Shown one piece after another: positions 1 through 6,506 of a stretch of DNA of 38,254 nucleotides. This DNA is from Faecalimonas umbilicata (GTDB lineage Bacteria; Bacillota; Clostridia; Lachnospirales; Lachnospiraceae): assembly GCF_004346095.1 (NCBI RefSeq), contig NZ_SLZV01000030.1, positions 1 through 38,254 on the forward strand, written 5' to 3'. Positions within the stretch are counted from its first letter, which is position 1, and each line of letters opens with the position of its first letter. The notes beneath the pieces were generated by a model. The model did not search any database. It saw only the letters and a list, made by a program, of their open reading frames with translations, and had not been told where the DNA came from. The position numbers and the translations under genes were made by a program.

Positions 1-203
1 CCATGTATTAGAACCGTTCCGTCTGTCGGATTATCCAATCCTCCTAGCATATTTAATAATGTTGTTTTTCCACAGCCCGACGGTCCAACAACAGCTATGA
101 ACTCGCCTTCTTCAACCGAAAGATTGACCTGATCCAATGCCTTTACACAAACCTCTCCGGTACGATAATATTTTTTCAAGTCTGATGTTTTTACCAATTC
201 CAT
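1..203 (-). CDS. ABC transporter ATP-binding protein, N-terminal part (MacB/BceA-like), cut by window edge
   Basis: Reading leftward from an ATG at 203 with a GGAGAGGT ribosome site just upstream, the frame stays open to the window edge (about 67 residues). It contains a Walker A motif, GPSGCGKTT, preceded by [10 protein letters not shown] and followed by [14 protein letters not shown]. This is typical of ATPases of the FtsE/MacB/peptide-7 exporter family, which pair with FtsX-like permeases and export or detoxify peptides and lipids. The permease would lie beyond the left edge. The gene has its own upstream region, with a motif shared with the phospholipase gene and a terminator separating it from the small peptide genes. 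The regulator/kinase pair at 1.8-3.5 kb may control it; that is inference. Confidence 0.85.
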   Translation of the reverse strand, partial: MELVKTSDLKKYYRTGEVCVKALDQVNLSVEEGEFIAVVGPSGCGKTTLLNMLGGLDNPTDGTVLIH

Positions 204-242
204 ATTTCTCACCTCTCCTTGTTTTAATTCATCATACCCCCT

Positions 243-261
243 AATTCTTACCGAATTATTA
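243..261 (-). promoter_or_regulatory. Conserved leader/operator motif upstream of the ABC gene
   Basis: The plus-strand motif AATTCTTACCGAATTATTA matches the motif at 1622-1640 upstream of the phospholipase gene at 18 of 19 positions, and the similarity continues weakly down to both ribosome sites. It could be an operator for the neighbouring OmpR-type regulator or a duplicated 5' leader. No clean -35/-10 pair is visible here. Confidence 0.5.
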
Positions 262-280
262 CCTAAACCAAGAAAATTAA

Positions 281-322
281 AAAGGGAACATTTCACTCAT
301 AATAGAGAAAATGTCCCCTTCA
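281..322 (-). terminator. Rho-independent terminator after the small peptide genes
   Basis: On the minus strand the sequence reads AAGGGGACATTT, a 15-base loop, AAATGTTCCC and then TTTTT. The stem is complete with one G-U pair. It lies 39 bases after the stop of the second peptide gene and closes that transcript before the ABC gene. Confidence 0.7.
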
Positions 323-360
323 TTTTACTGATAAAATTCAGAAATCACTTTAATTGAATT

Positions 361-495
361 TTACCAATGAGGTGTAATATGTGTATTACAATGATCTGGA
401 GCAATCAGACAGTCCTTAGTGCAATCGTCTGGATCGCAATACTGTACTTCTACATCAAAGTTTTCATTCTGTATTTTCTTTTCCAGTTCTCTCAT
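361..495 (-). CDS. Cysteine-rich small peptide B (44 aa)
   Basis: The ATG at 495 follows AAGGGAGAACAAAAG, and the frame ends with TAA at 361. The N-terminal half is acidic/polar (MRELEKKIQNENFDVEVQYC). The C-terminal half carries four cysteines and three histidines, with segments CDPDDCTKDC and DHCNTHITPHW. It is a paralogue of the peptide at 539-673: same length, near-identical N-terminal half, and a diverged C-terminal half that keeps all four cysteines. A conserved leader with a variable Cys-rich tail is what RiPP or other bacteriocin-like precursors look like, but no modification enzyme is visible in the window. A small metal-binding peptide is equally possible. There is no signal peptide or double-glycine motif, and I do not recognise the family. 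Confidence 0.72.
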   Translation of the reverse strand: MRELEKKIQNENFDVEVQYCDPDDCTKDCLIAPDHCNTHITPHW

Positions 496-538
496 CTTTT
501 GTTCTCCCTTCACATATATTCAGCCTTTCAAATTGATT

Positions 539-673
539 TTACATCAAAGTTGAAATATGCGAATTGCAATGATTTTCTGAAACCATACAATCATATTTGC
601 AATCATCTGGATTACAATACTGTACTTCTACATCAAAGTTTTCGTTCTGCATTTTCTTTTCCAGTTCTTTCAT
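539..673 (-). CDS. Cysteine-rich small peptide A (44 aa)
   Basis: The start is the ATG at 673, preceded by a strong GGAGGACGGGACA ribosome site; a longer upstream reading lacks one. The peptide begins MKELEKKMQNENFDVEVQYC, followed by NPDDCKYDCMVSENHCNSH and ISTLM. Spacing of the four cysteines matches peptide B. It lies 66 bases after the phospholipase stop on the same strand, so phospholipase, peptide A and peptide B probably share a transcript ending at 281-322. Function is unknown. Possible roles are a secreted or modified peptide partner of the phospholipase, or a substrate of the ABC transporter downstream. Confidence 0.72.
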   Translation of the reverse strand: MKELEKKMQNENFDVEVQYCNPDDCKYDCMVSENHCNSHISTLM

Positions 674-739
674 TGTCCCGTCCTCCTTTCCCTGATATTT
701 TATGATTTTAAAATGTGACGTCACCACAAATCATCTTAT

Positions 740-1582
740 TTAATAAATACCTACTTCCTTACCAAATTTATAAATGTACTTACTTACTGTCTTTATTGCA
801 TTTTGGACTGACTGATTTCCGGCTGAGTCATAGGTATCTTTATTCTGTGCCATTCCAGCCAGTGCTTTTGCGTCTTTTGCAGCGCTATAAAGCATATCGC
901 CTACTGCTGTATTCTCAGCACTACTATAAACATCTGCGCCAAAACTGTTCCCTGCTATGGTATATTCGGTACGGTGTTTGTCCACATACTTTTCAAAATC
1001 TGAATGATTACTGTTTACTGCTGTCAGGTTAGACGCATGGTGTGGCTCATTCAAATCCGATACATAATGTGTTCCTTTTCCTATGTATTCCATTGCCTTA
1101 TCTGTATATCCATCTTTATATGCTGCAACTGCACTTTGATAATAGGTTTCTGCTCTGGTTCGTGCTGTAGGATTTTTCTGTCCCATCCAGTTTTTTCCGG
1201 TATCCGGATCATAGAAATGTCCTGCAAACGTTCCATAATCGGTTTCATTTCCTAATACATCTGGCCAGTCCGTATATTCACATATCATAGCAGCTTTTGT
1301 ATTTAAGATACTGGAACCTTTATCATTATTTAAAATCTTCAAGGCATTCGATACGATATACTGATGTGTATGATCCACCCCGCCACTGCTAAACCGTTCA
1401 TCAGGATTTTCTACATGCTCAATCGGTGCGCCTGGTCCATAAATTTCATCTGAACCATTGGAAATATCAAGAACCTGTTGCGGTAAGTCCTGAGTTTCTG
1501 CCGCCGATACCGACCATGCCGGTGCTGCGGAAACACCTACCAAAACCATTGCCAAAAGTACCCCTAGTTTTTTACACCTCAT
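740..1582 (-). CDS. Secreted zinc-dependent phospholipase C (alpha-toxin N-domain family)
   Basis: The ATG at 1582 has a GAGGAGG site 9 bases upstream. The 280-residue product starts with a signal peptide (MRCKKLGVLL, hydrophobic core, cleavage near APAW or SAAE). The zinc ligands of the PLC/alpha-toxin family can be traced: H73 in DHTH, D105 in EYTDWPD, H122 and D126 in GHFYDPD, H172, D176 and H182 in THYVSDLNEPHH, and H193 and E197 in HSDFEKYVD. The spacings D+6-H and H+4-E match C. perfringens alpha-toxin. It probably hydrolyses phospholipids outside the cell. It lacks the C-terminal PLAT/C2 domain of alpha-toxin. About 45 residues separate the signal peptide region from the first histidine, unlike classical PLCs in which Trp1 directly follows cleavage. 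Confidence 0.9.
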   Translation of the reverse strand: MRCKKLGVLLAMVLVGVSAAPAWSVSAAETQDLPQQVLDISNGSDEIYGPGAPIEHVENPDERFSSGGVDHTHQYIVSNALKILNNDKGSSILNTKAAMICEYTDWPDVLGNETDYGTFAGHFYDPDTGKNWMGQKNPTARTRAETYYQSAVAAYKDGYTDKAMEYIGKGTHYVSDLNEPHHASNLTAVNSNHSDFEKYVDKHRTEYTIAGNSFGADVYSSAENTAVGDMLYSAAKDAKALAGMAQNKDTYDSAGNQSVQNAIKTVSKYIYKFGKEVGIY

Positions 1583-1621
1583 ATCTAGTACCTCCTCTTT
1601 TTTCTTATCAGTATATCCGCC

Positions 1622-1642
1622 AATTCTTACCAAATTATTATA
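1622..1642 (-). promoter_or_regulatory. Promoter/operator of the phospholipase gene
   Basis: A consensus -10 (TATAAT on the minus strand, 1637-1642) overlaps the 19-base motif AATTCTTACCAAATTATTA (1622-1640), which is also found upstream of the ABC gene at 243-261. The -35 region is T-rich and poor, as expected for an activated promoter. It lies about 55 bases before the start codon. Confidence 0.5.
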
Positions 1643-1719
1643 ATTAGTGCATTTAAAAAAATATTTTATCTGAAAAAAATCATTATTTACTTTTGCATTT
1701 TTTACAATTATAATACATC

Positions 1720-1748
1720 TTGAAAACCGTAAACGCTCTTTATGGTAT
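1720..1748 (+). promoter_or_regulatory. Candidate promoter of the regulator/kinase operon
   Basis: TTGAAA (1720-1725), a 17-base spacer and TGGTAT (1743-1748) lie about 40 bases before the regulator start. The -10 is imperfect. Confidence 0.4.
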
Positions 1749-1788
1749 AGAAAAACTTAGAAATTTAGAACAGAAGGAGTGAGAAACT

Positions 1789-2463
1789 ATGCACCGTATC
1801 TTAATTATTGAAGATGATTTCTCCTTAAATAATACCCTGGCTTATAACTTGCGGACAGCCGGTTATACCGTTGACTCTGCATATAATGCAAAAGAAACCT
1901 TTGAATATTTAAAACAGTATCATTACATTCTTCTGATTTTGGATATTAACCTTCCTGACGGAAATGGATTTGAATTGTATTCAGAGTTGAAAGAAAAATC
2001 AAATGCCAGTATTATCTTTTTAACCGCAAATGATTTAGAAAATGACATAGTGAAAGGATTTGACCTGGGTGCTGATGACTATATTACAAAACCTTTTTCA
2101 CCTGTCGTCTTACAAAAGAAAATAGCTGTTTTAACAAAATATATCACTGAAAAGCAAAAGGAAACTGTATATGAAGACGGTAATCTCTGCATCAATTTCT
2201 CGCAAATGACTGCGACGCTGGACAAAGTTCCCCTGGAATTATCCCCTTTGGAGTACCGTATTCTGCAATATTTTATTATGAATAAAAAGCATATTTTAAA
2301 ACGGGATCAGCTTCTTGAGCATCTCTGGGATTTCTCCGAAAACTTTGTAGGTGATACTTCCCTAAATACTGCTATTAGCAGACTCCGAAAGAAAATCGAA
2401 GCCAACGGGCATCGTTATATAAAAACAATCTATGGAACCGGATATATGTGGATAGGTGATTGA
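1789..2463 (+). CDS. OmpR/PhoB-family response regulator
   Basis: This 224-residue protein starts at an ATG preceded by AGAAGGAGTGAG. The receiver domain (residues 1-115) has the acidic pair EDD at 8-10, the phosphoacceptor aspartate in LILDINLPDGNG and the conserved lysine in TKPFSP. The C-terminal winged helix (about 130-222) shows LSPLEYRILQYF and the TAISRLRKKIE recognition region, ending in IYGTGYMW. It would bind DNA as a dimer when phosphorylated by the kinase encoded next to it. Likely targets are the divergent phospholipase/peptide genes and the ABC gene; this is inferred from position and the shared upstream motif. Confidence 0.93.
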   Translation: MHRILIIEDDFSLNNTLAYNLRTAGYTVDSAYNAKETFEYLKQYHYILLILDINLPDGNGFELYSELKEKSNASIIFLTANDLENDIVKGFDLGADDYITKPFSPVVLQKKIAVLTKYITEKQKETVYEDGNLCINFSQMTATLDKVPLELSPLEYRILQYFIMNKKHILKRDQLLEHLWDFSENFVGDTSLNTAISRLRKKIEANGHRYIKTIYGTGYMWIGD

Positions 2464-2464
2464 T

Positions 2465-3505
2465 ATGAAAAAAACATTTTCTTTAAAAAAAGTATATATT
2501 ATAGTTTCCCTGCTATTTCTATTGATATTTTCAGGGACCTGTATCATATTGCGTACACTTACGTCAGACCCTAAAGTATTTTTGCTTTTTACCATTTTCA
2601 CTTTCCTTCTGCTTATCTGTGTATTTATTCTCTTTTGTACGATTTTCCACAAGCTCACCTTGTTTACTCGTGAACTTCATAAAACATTGGACAGTATGAT
2701 TGAAGGAACCTATTTTTCCCCTGATGAAAAGTATGATGAAACTTTACTATCACAGATTAACCATCATTTAGGAAGACTGTACAGTATATTGGAAAATACC
2801 AAAAATTCTGTAAATGCCGAAAAGGTACAGCTCCAGCAGCTAATTTCTGATATTTCGCATCAGTTAAAAACCCCCATGACCACGCTGCGCCTGACAGAAT
2901 CCGCTATGGAAAAAGCCATTACAAAACCGCAGGAACTACAGACCTTATTTCACACCAATACCGCACATCTGAACAAACTGGAATTTTTAATCTCTTCCCT
3001 TGTAAAAATATCCCGTTTGGAAACAGGTGTGATAAAACTATCCCCAAGTTATCAAACGATTGGTGACACCGTTCTCATGGCGCTGGAAAATATCGTCTTA
3101 GCAGCTGATCAGAAGAACATTCAAATAACCTTTAATTATTCAGAAGACTTTAAAGCGTATCATGATCCCAAATGGACATCCGAAGCGCTGTATAATATCT
3201 TGGATAATGCTGTAAAATACACGAATGAAAACGGACATATTTCCATAGAACTTTTTACCCTGGAAAACTATACCAAAATAGTAATCACTGATTCTGGTAT
3301 CGGCATCAAAGAGTCGGAAATCCCTAAACTTTTCCAACGCTTCTACCGCTCTCCTTCTGTCAAAAACTTTCCAGGAGTTGGTGTAGGGCTGCATCTGGCA
3401 CAAGATATTATCAGCCGACAATATGGTTTTATCCATGTGCTTTCTACTCTTCATGTAGGCAGTACCTTTGAAGTTTGGCTTATCAACTCAGATACTCCTA
3501 AATAA
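2465..3505 (+). CDS. Membrane histidine kinase with a minimal external loop
   Basis: The ATG at 2465 follows the regulator's stop codon and has TAGGTGATTG upstream; a GTG at 2456 overlapping the regulator is the alternative. Two transmembrane helices lie at about residues 8-28 and 38-60, separated by only about ten external residues. The phosphoacceptor box is DISHQLKTPMTTL, followed by the ATP-binding N box (LDNAVKYT), DSGIGI and GVGVGLHLA. Such a short loop is characteristic of intramembrane-sensing kinases of the BceS type, which take their signal from a peptide-handling ABC transporter. That fits the ABC gene nearby, but the link is inference. Confidence 0.92.
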   Translation: MKKTFSLKKVYIIVSLLFLLIFSGTCIILRTLTSDPKVFLLFTIFTFLLLICVFILFCTIFHKLTLFTRELHKTLDSMIEGTYFSPDEKYDETLLSQINHHLGRLYSILENTKNSVNAEKVQLQQLISDISHQLKTPMTTLRLTESAMEKAITKPQELQTLFHTNTAHLNKLEFLISSLVKISRLETGVIKLSPSYQTIGDTVLMALENIVLAADQKNIQITFNYSEDFKAYHDPKWTSEALYNILDNAVKYTNENGHISIELFTLENYTKIVITDSGIGIKESEIPKLFQRFYRSPSVKNFPGVGVGLHLAQDIISRQYGFIHVLSTLHVGSTFEVWLINSDTPK

Positions 3506-3507
3506 AG

Positions 3508-3552
3508 AAAAATGCCGCTACAGGTTTAGTATCACCCGTAACGGCATTTTTC
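3508..3552. terminator. Bidirectional terminator between convergent operons
   Basis: AAAAATGCCG (3508-3517) pairs with CGGCATTTTT, extended internally by TAC/GTA and GG/CC pairs. A/T tracts on both sides let it end the plus-strand kinase transcript and the minus-strand sigma-factor operon (hydrolase stop at 3556). Confidence 0.85.
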
Positions 3553-3555
3553 TGT

Positions 3556-4524
3556 CTAATTTATAAATTTAGCAACATAATAATTTATTCTTTCCTTCTG
3601 CTCAAAATGCAGATAATGTCCCCCCTTTAACATTACCAATCTGTTTTCCTGATTATCACCTAACACACTTCTATGCAACTTCTGCCATCCTGGAAAAATT
3701 TCACAATTATCTTCTGAAACAAAATTTAGCACTGGAACTTCTTCTGGAAATTTCATATCTCGTACTATCTCCAGATTTTTTTCTACCTGCTTTAATTCAT
3801 TCATTACAGTCTTATTATAAGAGGTGTCAAGGGAAAGTATCCGAAAAACTTCTAAGTCTTCCTGTGAATAAGAATAATTCTGGTCTGCATAGATAGCCTT
3901 TTCCGGATTTCCAATTGAAAATATCCGGCTAATTCCTAACACATTTTTTGTTTTACTTAAATAGGCCATCAGAAGATTTAATTTTGTTGTATCAAAGGGT
4001 TCATTTTCATTTTGCTTTGGTACAGAAGAATCTATCCCTATAAAACCACGAACTTCCTCTGGATAAGTATTAGCATAATACAGGGAATACAATCCGCTAA
4101 TAGAATGAGCCATCAGATAATATCGGTAAACTCCAATCTCCTCTAAACAGGCATGTAATTCCTCTACGATATTCTCTATGCTTCTCTCTGTATCTGCGGG
4201 ATCAGACAGTCCATAGCCAAAAGGCTCCACTGTAATCACTTTATATGTCTTTCCTAATTCCTCAGCTAAGGGTCTAAACTCTAATACCGGAGAAGGAGAT
4301 CCCAGTCCTGGGAGTAACACAATAGCGGGGGATTCTTCTGCTTGCAAACCAGCAATTTCCACAGTCATCTTTTTCCCATTGACTTTAACTGCATTGCCAT
4401 AAGCTGCTTGTACCTTTGGTATTTCTCTCTTTTTACAAAAATAATTCCATGTGATCCCCATGCAGCATAGAATCAGAATTACAATAGCCAACCACTTTAT
4501 TATTTTAAATATTTTCCTTCTCAT
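3556..4524 (-). CDS. Membrane-anchored alpha/beta hydrolase
   Basis: The chosen start is the ATG at 4524, four bases after the stop of the upstream gene (coupled translation). A GTG at 4545 is in frame but sits inside the GGAGG site, so it is unlikely. The roughly 322-residue protein has one N-terminal transmembrane helix (about residues 9-28), then a hydrolase fold: oxyanion segment LLPGLGSP, nucleophile elbow AHSISG (serine near residue 141), a candidate acid in the FVSEDN segment, and the late histidine in GGHYLHF. The elbow departs from GxSxG (Ala first, Ser fifth). The substrate is unknown; the catalytic domain probably faces outside. It ends the ECF sigma operon, suggesting a cell-envelope role. 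Confidence 0.85.
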   Translation of the reverse strand: MRRKIFKIIKWLAIVILILCCMGITWNYFCKKREIPKVQAAYGNAVKVNGKKMTVEIAGLQAEESPAIVLLPGLGSPSPVLEFRPLAEELGKTYKVITVEPFGYGLSDPADTERSIENIVEELHACLEEIGVYRYYLMAHSISGLYSLYYANTYPEEVRGFIGIDSSVPKQNENEPFDTTKLNLLMAYLSKTKNVLGISRIFSIGNPEKAIYADQNYSYSQEDLEVFRILSLDTSYNKTVMNELKQVEKNLEIVRDMKFPEEVPVLNFVSEDNCEIFPGWQKLHRSVLGDNQENRLVMLKGGHYLHFEQKERINYYVAKFIN

Positions 4525-4528
4525 AATT

Positions 4529-4972
4529 TTAGAAACAAATTTCACCTCCCGTTACTTTCACTGTTTTAGATCCACTATTGGTTACATAGAATCTATAGTA
4601 TCCACTAGACGGTATTGTAAATGATATTTTATGGGAAATTCCTGAACCGCTATACTTTTGGGTTCTACTTCCATTCTGATTGATATACCCCATCTTTACA
4701 GAGGAAGATACATTCAAGTTTACCCGAAAAGTAACAGTAGTACCTCCACTCACATAAAACATAGAACCATTGGAGTCATAAAAAGATACCGTTTTCCCAT
4801 TTTCAATACTAATTTGCTGTAGTCCCATTCTATCCTCTATCTGATCTTTATATAAATCTTCTCTACAAATACTATAAGTTGTTATATTTCTTACATTATC
4901 GGCTGCTGAAACTGGCATAGCAACCAGGCAAATAAGCCCTAATATTCCAAAAAATATTCTTGTTTTTTTCAT
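4529..4972 (-). CDS. Secreted beta-rich protein of the sigma operon
   Basis: This 147-residue protein has a clear signal peptide (MKKTRIFFGILGLICLVAM, then PVSAADN). The mature part is Gly/Ser/Thr-rich with alternating hydrophobics typical of a beta sandwich, ending FTIPSSGYYRFYVTNSGSKT. The C-terminal pattern (IPxSGxYxxYVxNxxSxxVxIxxGxI) recurs at the end of the upstream anti-sigma protein, so the two may share a fold and bind each other or the same ligand. Function is unknown. It sits three bases after the anti-sigma gene, so it is co-transcribed. Confidence 0.75.
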   Translation of the reverse strand: MKKTRIFFGILGLICLVAMPVSAADNVRNITTYSICREDLYKDQIEDRMGLQQISIENGKTVSFYDSNGSMFYVSGGTTVTFRVNLNVSSSVKMGYINQNGSRTQKYSGSGISHKISFTIPSSGYYRFYVTNSGSKTVKVTGGEICF

Positions 4973-4975
4973 CTT

Positions 4976-5719
4976 TCACTTTCCCCTTTCTACAGTCAAT
5001 ATTCCTTGCGAAATCGTTACTCTGTCACTAGATACATTTTTTAAATATACACCATATTGTCCTGATTTAGGAATATCCAGGATTATCTTATTTTCTGTTT
5101 CTGATATAACCTTCTCATCTATCACCTCTCCATTAAAAATATATCCAATCTCTAATGTTCTTGCTTCACCTCTCTCATCACTATCAGACTGTATGAAATC
5201 TAATATAAAAATATCCCCTGTTTTCATATCCCAAGTATCTCCATCAAAATCTGTAAGGACAATCATGGTTCCGTTATCCAAATAACACTCTGGCACTGAT
5301 CCGTTACGCTCTGTTTTTAATTCCATAATATATTTTGCAATAGGAATTCCATCCTTATATAAATTTTCTGGTAAAATGATGTCCGTTTCCACTTCCATTT
5401 GTATAGCTCCGCTGTTTTCCTTTTCATATAAAGCAAGTCCGTTCTGATTTTCTAAAACCACTTCCTCATTATTTTTGATTTCACCTGCAGATTTTAAAAC
5501 TTCATGTGCCCCAACAGTGATTCCTCCAATTCCCATTGCCGCTGCCAAAACAGCTATATATCTCCTGCGATTTCTTTTGGCTTTGGTGTGACCTATCTCA
5601 AGAAAAACAATTTCTTTTATTCGCTTCTCATTTTCAATATTTTTATGTTGCATTTCATTTTCAAATAGCTCACAGGAATTATCAAACATTTCACTTATTT
5701 TAAACTTCACTGGCATCAT
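4976..5719 (-). CDS. Probable membrane anti-sigma factor
   Basis: The gene overlaps the end of the sigma-factor gene by 20 bases (ATG at 5719). The 247-residue product has a charged cytoplasmic N-terminus of about 52 residues, a transmembrane helix (YIAVLAAAMGIGGITVGAHE) and an external domain ending in a beta-sandwich-like pattern (ILDIPKSGQYGVYLKNVSSD). The arrangement, cytoplasmic sigma-binding segment, single helix and external sensor, together with overlap with an ECF sigma gene, is the standard anti-sigma layout. I do not see a zinc HxxxCxxC motif, so it is not a ZAS-type anti-sigma. The function is assigned from context. Confidence 0.72.
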   Translation of the reverse strand: MMPVKFKISEMFDNSCELFENEMQHKNIENEKRIKEIVFLEIGHTKAKRNRRRYIAVLAAAMGIGGITVGAHEVLKSAGEIKNNEEVVLENQNGLALYEKENSGAIQMEVETDIILPENLYKDGIPIAKYIMELKTERNGSVPECYLDNGTMIVLTDFDGDTWDMKTGDIFILDFIQSDSDERGEARTLEIGYIFNGEVIDEKVISETENKIILDIPKSGQYGVYLKNVSSDRVTISQGILTVERGK

Positions 5720-6260
5720 ATCCCTCCTCCAGAAGAATCCTTTTCAGAGTTTCTCTTCCTCTCCGCAGACGGGTCTTTACTGTTTGAGGATTCATTTTTA
5801 ATGTTTCTGCAATCTCTTCTATTTTTTTATACCGATAATAATACATAATAAAAATTTTTCTATCCGTCTCTCTTAATTTCTCCAATGTTCTTCCAATGAT
5901 CAACTGTTGCTCTTTCTGTAAAATCAAGTGCTCTACATCACCATCAATCAAAAGAATATCATCATTAAGTTCCAGAATTTCTCCACGATAAGCTCTTAAC
6001 CAATCTTTCGCCTTATTTCTTGCAATCATTCCCAGATACGATTTGACACTGCTGTACTTTTTATAATTAATCCTTTCTGCTGTCAGCCATAGAGAAATAA
6101 AAGTATCTGCAACCACCTCCTCTATATCTTCCTTGGTACCTTTTTTATGCAGTAATTCCCAGACGATACATGTGATATAGGAACTATATAAATCAATGAT
6201 TTTTCCCAATGCCCACTCATCTTTCCTCTTCAGTTTTCTCATTAAAATAATTTCATCCAT
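5700..6260 (-). CDS. ECF-family RNA polymerase sigma factor
   Basis: This 186-residue protein has sigma region 2 at about residues 22-90 (EEVVADTFISLWL, then SYLGMIARNKAKDWLR) and region 4 at about 125-180 (LRETDRKIFIMYYYRYKKIE, a helix-turn-helix, and TVKTRLRRGRETLKRIL). It lacks sigma-70 regions 1 and 3, as ECF factors do. It heads a four-gene operon with an anti-sigma factor, a secreted protein and a hydrolase. An ECF-like promoter lies 30 bases upstream of the start, consistent with autoregulation. The ribosome site is weak. Confidence 0.92.
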   Translation of the reverse strand: MDEIILMRKLKRKDEWALGKIIDLYSSYITCIVWELLHKKGTKEDIEEVVADTFISLWLTAERINYKKYSSVKSYLGMIARNKAKDWLRAYRGEILELNDDILLIDGDVEHLILQKEQQLIIGRTLEKLRETDRKIFIMYYYRYKKIEEIAETLKMNPQTVKTRLRRGRETLKRILLEEGYDASEV

Positions 6261-6290
6261 TGTCCAAATCCCATCTGTCTGTTTTTTATC

Positions 6291-6318
6291 AATACGGAAA
6301 GGATTGGAGTTTGGTTTC
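6291..6318 (-). promoter_or_regulatory. Candidate ECF-type autoregulated promoter
   Basis: On the minus strand GAAAC (6314-6318) and CGTATT (6291-6296) are 17 bases apart, resembling the TGAAAC-N16-CGT consensus of Bacillus SigW/SigX-type promoters. The -10 is about 30 bases before the sigma start codon. Confidence 0.55.
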
Positions 6319-6340
6319 GTTCTATTTCAAAATATTGAAT

Positions 6341-6376
6341 AAAAAAAAGAATATCGCTTTTGCAACATTCTTTTCT
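6341..6376 (-). terminator. Terminator after the agr-like kinase gene
   Basis: On the minus strand AGAATGTTGC, loop AAAA, GCGATATTCT (10-bp stem with two G-U pairs) is followed by TTTTTTT. It separates the quorum-sensing operon from the sigma operon. The rest of 6377-6506 is AT-rich and holds no gene I can support. Confidence 0.75.
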
Positions 6377-6506
6377 TATTCTCTATATCACCGATTATAA
6401 GTGTCCTACTATTCTTTTATAATATAATTAAATGTCTTTAATTTCATTTACTACGTTTTTCCATCAAAACATAAAAATAAGATTGTAATTTCCCACTTTG
6501 ACTATT

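Noticed and set aside
367-705. Plus-strand frame of 112 codons over the small peptide genes
   Set aside because: It is antisense to two paralogous minus-strand peptides that have good ribosome sites and conserved cysteines; the plus-strand product is a hydrophobic shadow.
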